This document shows positions 1-6,435 of a stretch of 64,000 bases of DNA, piece after piece. The notes beneath the pieces were generated by a model. The model searched no databases. It had not been told where the DNA came from and saw only the letters and a program-made list of their open reading frames with translations. The translations under genes and the position numbers were made by a program. How positions within the stretch are numbered: the first letter of the stretch is position 1; each line of letters starts with the position of its first letter. The stretch spans positions 1-64,000 of the IMG/VR virus record IMGVR_UViG_3300010413_000010. The stretch is one strand, 5' to 3'. The stretch is from a virus.

Positions 1-373
1 AACCGAAACGAGACCGGCGGGAAATCGACCAAGCCCCATAATACAGAATATAGAACCGGGAAGACTCCCGGCTCCGGCCTACCGTCTGCGGATTTCCTGA
101 AAAGTAGACTAAATTTCCCTTTAGTCTACTCCCAGGGCTGCCTGAAAGTTAGGGGAGGCGAAGCAAGTTAGTCGCCCCTAAACAACGCTTTCGCTAACTG
201 GACCCCGGAATTTTTTAATAATTTTGGACTCCCTACGGGCCGTTTTTTTAAAAAGGAGTAGAGGCCCACCGGTTTGGCATTAGTACTTCTGTGTTCATAC
301 TGACTATCTTACCCTAAAATTTTTTATAAGTAAATTCCTCTCTCTTTTGGGGTTTTCTGGTATACTTCTTTTT
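1..373. other. Structured non-coding region
   Basis: No credible ORF. Seen directly: an 11-bp perfect inverted repeat at 103-113/120-130 with a 6-nt loop; CCGGG/CCCGG near 56-72; TTAGGGG (149-155) with CCCCTAA (175-181); and AGTTAG (166-171) with CTAACT (194-199). The last two pairings interleave, so an H-type pseudoknot is possible. A T-run lies at 245-251. This could be a structured RNA, the 3' end of a transcript cut by the window edge, or a replication or packaging site. No tRNA T-arm was found. Confidence 0.5.
361..373 (+). promoter_or_regulatory. Extended -10 promoter, leaderless start for 374
   Basis: TGG-TATACT (hexamer 361-366) stands 7 nt before the ATG at 374, so transcription should begin at or next to the A of the start codon. 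There is no good -35 box at 16-18 nt; the TGN extension may compensate. There is no Shine-Dalgarno. Confidence 0.6.
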
Positions 374-544
374 ATGAACGAAGTTAAAAACGCCGTCATA
401 CAGATGCAGAATGTTCAGCCTATTGAACATATTGATTGCCCTTACTGTGATGAACCACTGCTGGTAGGAACTGAGACCGTGATCGCTGTAGTCACCTGCT
501 CTCATTGTGGGTTAACCTTTTCGTTCTGCAGGGATAGTGTATGA
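374..544 (+). CDS. Small zinc-ribbon protein, leaderless
   Basis: 56 aa of unknown function. Two CxxC pairs (CPYC about residues 23-26, CSHC about 43-46) form a single zinc ribbon, a common nucleic-acid or protein-binding fold in small phage proteins. The ATG at 374 was preferred over an in-frame TTG at 347 because a TATACT -10 box lies between them and would leave the TTG untranscribed. The stop overlaps the next start (ATGA), so translation of 541 is probably coupled. Confidence 0.7.
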   Translation: MNEVKNAVIQMQNVQPIEHIDCPYCDEPLLVGTETVIAVVTCSHCGLTFSFCRDSV

Positions 545-807
545 ACGAAATCACATTACCCCAGGATTTGTCGACTCTTGGGAACCGTTACTTTTATGAA
601 CATGCCGATGAGAATGGTCTTTCTCTTCTGACTCCTGAATACGAGATTGCCCTTTCTAAAACTGATCCTGTACTGGGGCAGAAGATTGTTGATATCTGCT
701 GGACTGCTGACCGGGACGGGGAGATGTTCAAGATTGAGATGGATAATGGAAAACAGATCGAGGTCTACTTAAACGCTGACGGAAAGATTGAGATCAGTAG
801 CGATTAG
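541..807 (+). CDS. Hypothetical acidic small protein
   Basis: 88 aa, acidic, no recognised domain. The C-terminal half alternates short beta-prone stretches (FKIEMDNGKQIEVYL), suggesting a small beta-rich fold. The start overlaps the stop of the zinc-ribbon gene by ATGA and no separate promoter is visible, so it is likely translated by coupling from the leaderless message starting at 374. Confidence 0.65.
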   Translation: MNEITLPQDLSTLGNRYFYEHADENGLSLLTPEYEIALSKTDPVLGQKIVDICWTADRDGEMFKIEMDNGKQIEVYLNADGKIEISSD

Positions 808-832
808 ATTTACCTCCTCCAGTCCTCCGTGG

Positions 833-866
833 TATACTACTGGAGCAATTAAACAAACGGAGGATA
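833..866 (+). promoter_or_regulatory. Promoter and ribosome site for gene 871
   Basis: TGG-TATACT (833-838) followed by GGAGGA (about 860-865) and ATG at 871. This copy of the -10 motif has an ordinary short leader with a strong Shine-Dalgarno, in contrast to its leaderless neighbours. Confidence 0.6.
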
Positions 867-870
867 AAAA

Positions 871-1245
871 ATGGAAGTTAGAATTTCAGAAACCTTTATA
901 CCGGATTATGGAGTATTGTGCTGCGCCAGTTGTGGTAGCCCTTTTCTTCACCATATTCGAGCGGAAGCTTTCTCTCGGATGGAAGACAGTGAAACAGGTT
1001 TTCATATCCGAACCCAGAATCTCACAAAAGTGAATTCTCCTGAAGGAGAGGTTTTTAATGAAGTTACTACCGACTGGGAGGCTTCGATTGATATGAACAT
1101 GGCCGGGAATCCGAGTGCGCGCCGTTCTGGAGTCTTGATCACTTTTTACTGTGAAGAATGTGAAGACTTAACTGTTCTTTCTATCTTCCAGCATAAGGGG
1201 AATACTCTATTAGAAACTGAAGTGCTGAAGAAAGACCGGTCATAG
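871..1245 (+). CDS. Hypothetical protein with two CxxC pairs
   Basis: 124 aa. CASC near residue 18 and CEEC near residue 92 probably bind one zinc ion, with about 70 residues inserted between the knuckles. ACGGAGGATAAAAA before the ATG is a good ribosome site. It stands alone with its own promoter. No family recognised. It belongs with the many cysteine-pair proteins of this phage. Confidence 0.7.
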   Translation: MEVRISETFIPDYGVLCCASCGSPFLHHIRAEAFSRMEDSETGFHIRTQNLTKVNSPEGEVFNEVTTDWEASIDMNMAGNPSARRSGVLITFYCEECEDLTVLSIFQHKGNTLLETEVLKKDRS

Positions 1246-1294
1246 AATGGGTCCTTCTGTTGTTCGTTCCCCTTACCAATGGAGTAATTTACCT

Positions 1295-1582
1295 ATGAGT
1301 GACCAAACTTGTATACACTGCAGGAAACTTTTTGAAGGGAGTAAAAACCGGAAACCAAAGGGGAGCTATCTCCCCGAGGGTTTTCTCTGTAAAGATTGCA
1401 TGGAGTTGAAGATCGATGTATGGCGGGTAGTAGTGGGTGGTGCTTCTCTGTGCGGTAAGACCAAAGAAGAAGCTCTGATTGTTGTGGATCACTTGATGGA
1501 TAAAGTCGGTCCGGCAGTGTCTGTGCAGCATGTTCTTATGCCAGCGCTTGACTACTACTCTTTAGACGACTTGACGGGATAG
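1295..1582 (+). CDS. Zinc-ribbon protein, paralogue of 8832-9107
   Basis: 95 aa. N-terminal knuckles CIHC and CKDC, then a conserved core starting DVWRVVVG and ending with an aromatic-rich DYYSLDDL. The same core occurs in the gene at 8832 (TVWRVLVG ... DFYKIEDL), so the two form a phage-specific family of unknown function. ATG 1295 was chosen over an upstream in-frame start at 1247 because GGAG lies 8-9 nt before it and the zinc motif then begins at residue 6, as in the paralogue. Confidence 0.7.
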   Translation: MSDQTCIHCRKLFEGSKNRKPKGSYLPEGFLCKDCMELKIDVWRVVVGGASLCGKTKEEALIVVDHLMDKVGPAVSVQHVLMPALDYYSLDDLTG

Positions 1583-1636
1583 TTTTCCCTGTACTCTCTC
1601 CTTTTTATAAAACTACCCCTTAATACCAGTCTCTGA

Positions 1637-1649
1637 TATACTGCTGATT
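1637..1649 (+). promoter_or_regulatory. Extended -10 promoter, leaderless start for 1650
   Basis: TGA-TATACT (hexamer 1637-1642), then 7 nt, then ATG at 1650. There is no Shine-Dalgarno. The geometry is the same as at 361-373. Confidence 0.6.
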
Positions 1650-2069
1650 ATGAAGAAGCGAAAAGAGACTGTTAGACTAGTTGATCCTAAAACCGGGGAA
1701 CCCGTACATGATGCCACGAAAACATTTAACGGGGTGGATTTCCATTGGTGCGCTCCAGGGCATCTCCCTCCACTGGATCACACCTTGATGGTATTTAGGC
1801 CAATGGAATTTGAAAACAAAGCCGATGGTGGGAGTGTTGTAGCTGCTGAAGAGTATCTTGTAGAGCTGTGGTATGTAGAGCCTGGAATCGCCTGTACCTA
1901 TTATGCGCTGAAGGACTACGATAGCGATTTGGATTTCCACCCACAGGCGGAGGGGCTTTTCTACGCTGTAGTTGACAGAGAGACGGTGTTAAAATTCACT
2001 ACCGAAGGGCAGTATGAGCATTTTCTAGACTTGAAGAGGGAGGATGAGAGACAGTATGAACCCCAATAA
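1650..2069 (+). CDS. Hypothetical protein, leaderless
   Basis: 139 aa, soluble, rich in aromatic residues and in acidic residues towards the C terminus. No known motif. The start sits 7 nt after an extended -10 box. The end overlaps the following membrane protein, so the two are probably expressed together. Confidence 0.7.
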   Translation: MKKRKETVRLVDPKTGEPVHDATKTFNGVDFHWCAPGHLPPLDHTLMVFRPMEFENKADGGSVVAAEEYLVELWYVEPGIACTYYALKDYDSDLDFHPQAEGLFYAVVDRETVLKFTTEGQYEHFLDLKREDERQYEPQ

Positions 2070-2238
2070 AAAAGTTCTATTACTGGGTGCGGTTATTTTT
2101 GATTGCGTTGTTATTGCATATTACCTGGGTTCTCTACGGCTTCCGGCATTCTGGATGAAGGTAACACTTGGTGTTGGTTTTGCTGTCAGTGTTGGAGCTC
2201 TTGTGCCTTTTATCGTTAGGAAGATCGATAAGCTTTAA
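2056..2238 (+). CDS. Small two-helix membrane protein
   Basis: 60 aa from ATG 2056 (64 aa if the in-frame ATG at 2044 is used). AGGGAGG ends directly at 2043, too close to serve 2044, so 2056 is preferred. Two hydrophobic helices (about residues 6-24 and 35-53) with a basic C-terminal tail suggest an inner-membrane hairpin. It overlaps the 3' end of 1650-2069 and converges on the minus-strand gene at 2235 with a 4-nt overlap. Confidence 0.55.
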   Translation: MNPNKKVLLLGAVIFDCVVIAYYLGSLRLPAFWMKVTLGVGFAVSVGALVPFIVRKIDKL

Positions 2239-2465
2239 CTCCTCTCCCGATACTCCCGATTATAAGCATCGACATGCTCTTTGTTTTCTCGTCTCCACCT
2301 GCGGTTATACTCTCTGCAGTGTTCGATATTTTTATCTCTCCATGCTTTTTTAGCGATCCTTTTACAGTCTTTACAACGGCTGTCTTTTCCGTACCGGCCG
2401 AGCCGACTTTTGGAGAAGTATTCCAGAGGTTTTTCGATGTGGCAAATCGTACAAGTTTTTTTCAT
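2235..2465 (-). CDS. Zinc-finger protein resembling the N-terminus of phage HNH endonucleases
   Basis: 76 aa. CTIC-x-CKDC zinc knuckles with the KPLEYFSKS signature, then repeats of Asn-Glu/Lys-His-Tyr-Asn-Arg that recall the DNA-binding linker of many phage HNH proteins. The catalytic HNH part is absent, so this is either a truncated endonuclease or a stand-alone DNA-binding module. It overlaps the upstream gene (2462) by 4 nt (ATGA). Confidence 0.6.
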   Translation of the reverse strand: MKKTCTICHIEKPLEYFSKSRLGRYGKDSRCKDCKRIAKKAWRDKNIEHCREYNRRWRRENKEHVDAYNREYRERS

Positions 2466-2866
2466 AGGTAACTTTTTTCCTTATGGCCGTCGCTTATTAT
2501 GAGGACGGTCACCGTCGACTTTAAATAGCGTACAGGGCTACCCACAAATGAGGCTGAGTTGATATCTTTCTTTATCGGTTTTACCCAGATGTGCGTGTCA
2601 TCTTCTTGGAAGAAAATACCGATAGAATCGTGGTCCTGGGGCTCAGAATAGGTGTCTTTGATCTCCTCTTTTAGCTTAATGTGGAGGAGTGTTGGTTGGA
2701 GTTGTTCGATCAGTGCTTCCATCTGATCGACTATGGTGGTTGTGTCCTCAGTGCTTTTGGCAGCAGCATCAAGCGCGGCGTGTATGGACTTATAGGTTCG
2801 CCGTATTCTTAGTAAAGCAAAGGTACTGAAGGTGAGAGCTGAAAAGGAGAAAATCAGAGTTATCAT
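2462..2866 (-). CDS. Membrane-anchored hypothetical protein
   Basis: 134 aa. One N-terminal transmembrane helix (about residues 2-20), a basic stop-transfer patch (RIRR), an alpha-helical stretch, then a soluble C-terminal domain. The function is unknown. Upstream, TAGACT lies 7 nt before the ATG, a weak version of the leaderless arrangement seen for neighbours. Confidence 0.6.
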   Translation of the reverse strand: MITLIFSFSALTFSTFALLRIRRTYKSIHAALDAAAKSTEDTTTIVDQMEALIEQLQPTLLHIKLKEEIKDTYSEPQDHDSIGIFFQEDDTHIWVKPIKKDINSASFVGSPVRYLKSTVTVLIISDGHKEKSYL

Positions 2867-2911
2867 GTACTTTAGTCTATACCTATAAGAAGGGAGGTGT
2901 AAAGTTGTTTT

Positions 2912-3235
2912 CTATGTGTCTTGAAAGCCACCTTCTTCAAATTCCAGACACTCTTCGGTTGTTCTCTGCCATAGCTGGAAGTAGTACATGAACCGCTGTT
3001 GGGGCTTTGTGAAGGTTCCGCCATTGTTGGCGAAGACTAAAATGTAGGGGATGTCTACAATCCCGCCCATTGCCCCCATAGGGATTCCTTCAATTTCTCG
3101 TTGGTAAGGGGAACAATTATTTCCGGGAGAGGCTTTCATGGCGAAGATGAAAGGAGAGTCGGTTTCTATGATGTTGTACTGGGCTCTTTCCTCTGCGTAG
3201 GCCAGGGCGTTCTTAATGTATTCTACAAAGTTCAT
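2912..3235 (-). CDS. Hypothetical protein
   Basis: 107 aa, soluble. A glycine-rich middle (GIPMGAMGGIVDIPYI) is followed by an aromatic C-terminal helix. No recognised family. It follows the YggL-like gene directly (stop 3236, next start 3235), so the two belong to one operon with the methyltransferase-fold gene 3589-4275. Confidence 0.6.
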   Translation of the reverse strand: MNFVEYIKNALAYAEERAQYNIIETDSPFIFAMKASPGNNCSPYQREIEGIPMGAMGGIVDIPYILVFANNGGTFTKPQQRFMYYFQLWQRTTEECLEFEEGGFQDT

Positions 3236-3592
3236 CTAATTCTCCCACCAGCCGGTCAGAGAGTTGCGGAGGTCTTCGCTCTCATGGAGTGGCCCCCACA
3301 CATCTTCTAAAGAGAGAAAAAGAGATCGCTGGACTTCCGGGTGTTCTTTTACCCAGGCTTGAACTGCAGCTCTCTTCTCTATTGGGTTATCAGAGGCAAG
3401 ACCACAGTCAAGAAAACCGTCAACAAGGCGCTCATTCATAGTGCAGGAGGTACGGCAATTATGTTTCTCTACAACTGATATCCAGTCATCCAGCAATTTG
3501 TCGCGGTCAGTGGTGTCAAAAGTGAAGGCGAACCAGCAGCCGAGTTCTAAGTATTCACCCTTATGCAGTTTCTTTCTCAGTCTTTTCTTCAT
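3236..3592 (-). CDS. YggL-like (DUF469) protein
   Basis: 118 aa. The N-terminal half carries the hallmark of the YggL family (RLRKKLHKGEYLELGCWFAF, then residues matching the DGFLD region). In Enterobacteria YggL is reported to bind the 50S ribosomal subunit. Here a C-terminal extension of about 45 residues is added. Overlap of 4 nt with the upstream methyltransferase-fold gene indicates co-translation. Inference: it may act on host ribosomes during infection. Assignment rests on the N-terminal motif only. Confidence 0.55.
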   Translation of the reverse strand: MKKRLRKKLHKGEYLELGCWFAFTFDTTDRDKLLDDWISVVEKHNCRTSCTMNERLVDGFLDCGLASDNPIEKRAAVQAWVKEHPEVQRSLFLSLEDVWGPLHESEDLRNSLTGWWEN

Positions 3593-4275
3593 CTGTTTTT
3601 CCTGTAGATATAGAGATTATCATGAATCCCCCACCAGGAGGGGAGATGTACTACGTCTACTTCTTCACAGTTTTCATCAAGGTACGAGTGGAAGTCGTCA
3701 TCTGCGGTACAGCCACCTCTGCCTTCTCCGACATAGAAAACTACTCGCCCAGGCTGTAGAGCCTGGATAACCTCATGTGCCCAGGTCTCATCGTAGGAAG
3801 GCCAACTGATGAATAAGTCGCGTTCCGGGTATTTCTCGACAGCTTCTACCCCCTGCAATTCCTCTATACGGTCAAAATGAGACCATACCCATTTCTCAGG
3901 ATTGATGTCAGTGGCGATGATATCAGCACCTTTTACCTGGAGGGTCCTTTCAAGGAAACCGGTTCCGGCGCCGACAGATAGAAGTTTTGTTGAGATCGAT
4001 AGTACCTTCTCTGTTGCCTCATTGCTCCATAAAGGGAATCCGTAACGGCGAATGTATTTACGCCGTACCATATGAGAGAAGGGGCTGAAATTCATGGAAA
4101 AGAAGTTCCGTTCGAGGTAGGTTTTGTCAGTGAGGGATAAGATGAGTTTATCCCAGTCGCCGGTTTTCTTAATTTCGTCGCAGAGGTCCTCAAGGAGATT
4201 CGCCTCCTCGTTCAGAAATTCTGCTAACCGGGGAAGGTCTTTCATCAAGTCAAGTTCAGCTTGAAGGTTATCCAT
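3589..4275 (-). CDS. SAM-dependent methyltransferase-fold protein
   Basis: 228 aa. Motif I LLSVGAGTGFLER about residue 93, the acidic ribose-binding DINPE about residue 119, and a following FISWPSYDETWA motif give a class I Rossmann methyltransferase. The target is not evident. The N-terminal 90 residues are helical and may bind substrate. First gene of the operon with YggL-like 3236-3592. The start is leaderless: TAAAAT lies 6 nt upstream. Confidence 0.7.
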   Translation of the reverse strand: MDNLQAELDLMKDLPRLAEFLNEEANLLEDLCDEIKKTGDWDKLILSLTDKTYLERNFFSMNFSPFSHMVRRKYIRRYGFPLWSNEATEKVLSISTKLLSVGAGTGFLERTLQVKGADIIATDINPEKWVWSHFDRIEELQGVEAVEKYPERDLFISWPSYDETWAHEVIQALQPGRVVFYVGEGRGGCTADDDFHSYLDENCEEVDVVHLPSWWGIHDNLYIYRKNR

Positions 4276-4310
4276 GGGGGTATTTTACTTTAAAAGAGAT
4301 ATTAAGTAAA
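4276..4310 (-). promoter_or_regulatory. Leaderless promoter for 4275
   Basis: On the minus strand TTTACT, a 17-nt spacer, then TAAAAT (4282-4287) and 6 nt before the ATG at 4275. There is no ribosome site. Confidence 0.6.
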
Positions 4311-4339
4311 TTCTTTCTCTTTAGGGGTGTCGCTGCTTT

Positions 4340-4861
4340 TTAGTCTTCTGCGCTATTTCCCCATTTCTCCGCTTCTTTACGGGCTGCTTCCATTAGAGGT
4401 AAACCTTGAATTACCATTTCACATCTTTCAACCATTTTTTTGTAGCGTTCATACGTCTGTTGAAGTTTTTCAGGATCGTAGCGCCTTAAAACTCTGATTC
4501 CCCCAACAATTGAATTACAGGGGCGACAATAGTAGGACGTTCCTCCCTGCTTACTTCCTTTCTTTGTTGCCCGATTTTCATCGGTTAAGACAACTCCGCA
4601 GATTGAACATTTGCGGACAAGGTTTTTCTGCTCTGGCGGGGTGTAACGAAAGAGTTCAACGCGGTGGTAAACTCGGTGTATTCCGCCAGGGAAAAGGACT
4701 CTAAGTTTAAGATTCTCAGAGTGCGTAACAGTTCCGATGTTTCCTGCTTCGTTATAGAGAACGGGGAATCCTCGATCCTCTCTATATCTTTTCGGTCGTA
4801 TTTTGACTTGTTCACCGACATTGATCTTGTAGAGTTGGGAATATGAACGTTTCTTTTTCAT
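4340..4861 (-). CDS. Hypothetical zinc-knuckle protein, leaderless
   Basis: 173 aa, basic. The N-terminal half has an SH3/KOW-like beta pattern around GNIGTVTHSENLKLRVLFPG. The middle has CSIC and CRPC zinc pairs with a GTSYYCRPC loop similar to HNH-type treble clefs. The C-terminal third is helical. No catalytic His/Asn triad is obvious. It has its own promoter with a leaderless start. Confidence 0.6.
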   Translation of the reverse strand: MKKKRSYSQLYKINVGEQVKIRPKRYREDRGFPVLYNEAGNIGTVTHSENLKLRVLFPGGIHRVYHRVELFRYTPPEQKNLVRKCSICGVVLTDENRATKKGSKQGGTSYYCRPCNSIVGGIRVLRRYDPEKLQQTYERYKKMVERCEMVIQGLPLMEAARKEAEKWGNSAED

Positions 4862-4896
4862 GTAATTAAATTATTACAGAAAAAAACAAGTGTCAA
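4862..4896 (-). promoter_or_regulatory. Consensus -35 leaderless promoter for 4861
   Basis: Minus strand: TTGACA (4891-4896), spacer of exactly 17 nt, TAATTT (4868-4873), 6 nt, ATG at 4861. A full sigma-70-type promoter placed so that +1 is at the start codon. Confidence 0.7.
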
Positions 4897-4901
4897 TCCG
4901 T

Positions 4902-5081
4902 TTATGACAACCTCATGTAGACGATATTTAAGAGTTCGTGATCTTGATCAATCAGCCCCATGTATTTCTTAAAAGCTTCAGGGGGCTGAAATTCAGTAAG
5001 AAGTTTTGGGTACTCGTCCAGGAGCTCTTTGATCTCAGTACGGAGCTTTTCGCGGGCAGCTGAGACTTCATAGAGGTTCAT
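4902..5081 (-). CDS. Small helical protein, paralogue of 9938-10117
   Basis: 59 aa. Helical, with a conserved C-terminal half (FQPPEAFKKYMGLIDQDHEL). The gene at 9938-10117 encodes a protein of the same length with MEPPDVWEKYMSLVDQKQ at the same place. ATG 5081 was preferred over GTG 5093 because the length then equals the paralogue. It overlaps the upstream gene 5068-5376. Unknown function, possibly a small binding protein. Confidence 0.6.
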   Translation of the reverse strand: MNLYEVSAAREKLRTEIKELLDEYPKLLTEFQPPEAFKKYMGLIDQDHELLNIVYMRLS

Positions 5082-5376
5082 TGATTTTTCCACTTTCCTT
5101 TTCCATCCATTTCTGGCCCAAGAGAAAGCCTAACCAGGCACTGTTGATGTTATCATCACTGAAAAACTTTCCGTCGAACTGAATATGTTCAGAAACAAGA
5201 AATTGAAGCTCAAAAGCTTTCTTTGCACGTTGGATAAACGGGCCGTCGGTAAATACAGCTTCTGTATCAACCATACGGTTTATTTCAGCAATCAGCATCT
5301 TCCTGAAGTGTAGGCTACTGTCATCTTGGGTTTTCCAGATAAAGTCTTTCAATTCGTGTGCTTCTTTTTCAGTCAT
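5068..5376 (-). CDS. Hypothetical protein, leaderless
   Basis: 102 aa, soluble, helical. The last third includes WLGFLLGQKWMEKESG, a pattern often seen at the end of small phage early proteins. No known domain. It is driven by its own leaderless promoter and coupled to the downstream paralogue-family gene by overlap. Confidence 0.6.
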   Translation of the reverse strand: MTEKEAHELKDFIWKTQDDSSLHFRKMLIAEINRMVDTEAVFTDGPFIQRAKKAFELQFLVSEHIQFDGKFFSDDNINSAWLGFLLGQKWMEKESGKINEPL

Positions 5377-5391
5377 ACAGAGAGTGTACCA
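5377..5391 (-). promoter_or_regulatory. Extended -10 leaderless promoter for 5376
   Basis: Minus strand TGG-TACACT (hexamer 5383-5388), 6 nt, ATG at 5376. Same geometry as the other early genes. Confidence 0.55.
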
Positions 5392-5412
5392 GAAGGTCGT
5401 AGTTTTGTAAAT

Positions 5413-5985
5413 TTAAGCCCTCTTCTCGACTGCTACTGCAGGATCGATGAAGTAGAAGTCGCGGTTTGGCCCCTGGTTCCTCCCATTGTTTAAGAAGTTA
5501 CGGATGCACTTGGTGGATACTCCAGCGAATTTGGCAGCTTCTGTCATCGTCTTGAAGTGTCGAATTACTCCTGTCCCAGCGATAAGTACATCGACAGGGC
5601 GGGGTTTGTTTTGATTCTTGTTGCCTTTCATCGAATTGAGCCCCGTTTCCCTGGCGTGACGGGCGTTTTCCTTCTCTGTAACCCACTCAAGGTTGGTGGC
5701 ACTGTTGTCGTATTTATCACCGTTTTTGTGGTTTACACAGGGCTTATTCTCTGGGTTCGGGACGAAAGCCAGGGCAACAAGCTTATGAATAAATGTTGCC
5801 CACTCGTGGGGGTTGCTCTTCAGCCGGATTCTGTAGTAGCCGGTGTTATTGGTTTTGTCCGGTTTCATGAAGTTCCCTCTACGGGTGTTTTTTACTCTTC
5901 CAAGAGAAGAAACGTGGTAGTGCTCATAGTGTTCGGCTGGGACGGGTCTCCATTCTTCTGGTTTTAAAATGCTTTTAGTTTCCAC
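5413..5985 (-). CDS. HNH homing endonuclease with NUMOD4 and NUMOD1-like parts
   Basis: 190 aa. From the N terminus: a NUMOD4-like segment (EEWRPVP ... YHVSSLGRVKN), an HNH core (VNHKNGDKYDNSATNLEWV), then a NUMOD1-like DNA-recognition helix (EAAKFAGVSTKCIRNFL). It is a free-standing selfish endonuclease, not inside another gene. Start: GTG 5985 has AAGGAGG 5 nt before it. An ATG at 6069 in the same frame lacks a ribosome site. The long leader upstream contains a terminator-like hairpin (6087-6127). Confidence 0.85.
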   Translation of the reverse strand: METKSILKPEEWRPVPAEHYEHYHVSSLGRVKNTRRGNFMKPDKTNNTGYYRIRLKSNPHEWATFIHKLVALAFVPNPENKPCVNHKNGDKYDNSATNLEWVTEKENARHARETGLNSMKGNKNQNKPRPVDVLIAGTGVIRHFKTMTEAAKFAGVSTKCIRNFLNNGRNQGPNRDFYFIDPAVAVEKRA

Positions 5986-6086
5986 CTCTTCCTCCTTAAA
6001 ACCACCCCTGAGATGGAGGTGGCCTTTAAGCCGGGTGAGGTGGTTTAGTTGTGAGATTGTTTTGCCCAACGTGGGGCCTGATAGTG

Positions 6087-6127
6087 TAAAAAAAGAGACC
6101 TCTCGCCGGGTATGGCAAAAGGTCTCT
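6087..6127 (-). terminator. Intrinsic terminator inside the HNH leader
   Basis: On the minus strand AGAGACC, a 20-nt loop, GGTCTCT and then a run of seven or more T. It lies about 10 nt after the predicted start of transcription from the 6143-6171 promoter and about 100 nt before the HNH start codon, so it is either an attenuator or the end of a very short RNA. Confidence 0.6.
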
Positions 6128-6142
6128 GGTAAATGTATTTTT

Positions 6143-6171
6143 AGGTTACTCCAAAACCTCTAATATGTCAA
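6143..6171 (-). promoter_or_regulatory. Minus-strand promoter ahead of the HNH gene
   Basis: TTGACA (6166-6171), 17-nt spacer, TAACCT (6143-6148). The -35 box is perfect and the -10 box is weak. Predicted start of transcription is near 6136. Confidence 0.5.
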
Positions 6172-6205
6172 CATTTTTTTGTCGAACTTTTCGTCCCTTT
6201 TTTCG

Positions 6206-6223
6206 TATAATAAGGTGGAGGTG
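6206..6223 (+). promoter_or_regulatory. TATAAT box and ribosome site for 6228
   Basis: TATAAT at 6206-6211, then GGTGGAGGTG (about 6214-6223) before ATG 6228. The -35 is poor (TTGTCG at a 21-nt spacing). If this -10 box is used, the ribosome site would lie at the very 5' end of the message. Confidence 0.4.
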
Positions 6224-6227
6224 AAAA

Positions 6228-6404
6228 ATGTATCATTGCCCGTTTGGTAAAGGCTATGTGGAGCTCTTCCCCTACTTAGAGGAGAGCCTCTGTAACATAG
6301 GGTTGTTCTGTGAGGCAGAGTGTCCCTATTCGTATGACCACGAGAAAGAGGAGGAGTTCTACACCTGGCTATGGGACGGAGTTATAGAAGGGGATTTCGG
6401 TTGA
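6228..6404 (+). CDS. Small cysteine-rich protein
   Basis: 58 aa with four cysteines spaced over residues 4-31 (HCPFG, LCN, FCE, ECPYSYDHE) and an acidic C-terminal helix; probably a single metal site. GGAGGTG 4 nt before the ATG is a strong ribosome site. The stop codon lies inside the -35 box (TTGAAA) of the promoter for the next gene. Unknown function. Confidence 0.65.
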   Translation: MYHCPFGKGYVELFPYLEESLCNIGLFCEAECPYSYDHEKEEEFYTWLWDGVIEGDFG

Positions 6405-6435
6405 AAACCTAGTGTATTTTGGTATACTGATAAGC
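6401..6435 (+). promoter_or_regulatory. Leaderless promoter for 6436
   Basis: TTGAAA (6401-6406), 16-nt spacer, TGG-TATACT (hexamer 6423-6428), then 7 nt to ATG 6436. There is no ribosome site. Confidence 0.7.

Noticed and set aside
140-260. tmRNA-like segment (AGTCGC ... AAACAACGC followed by TTTCGC)
   Set aside because: No tRNA-like 3' end with a T-arm, no acceptor stem pairing, and the reading frame there does not end in an Ala-Leu-Ala-Ala-like tag.
347-373. Upstream in-frame start for the 374 gene
   Set aside because: It is a TTG upstream of the -10 box, so the transcript from that promoter would not include it.
5557-5967. 136-aa plus-strand ORF opposite the HNH gene
   Set aside because: Shadow of the HNH gene, which has clear motifs and a ribosome site.
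6070-6200. Plus-strand terminator at 6094-6127
   Set aside because: The T-run is on the minus-strand side only; no plus-strand gene ends there.
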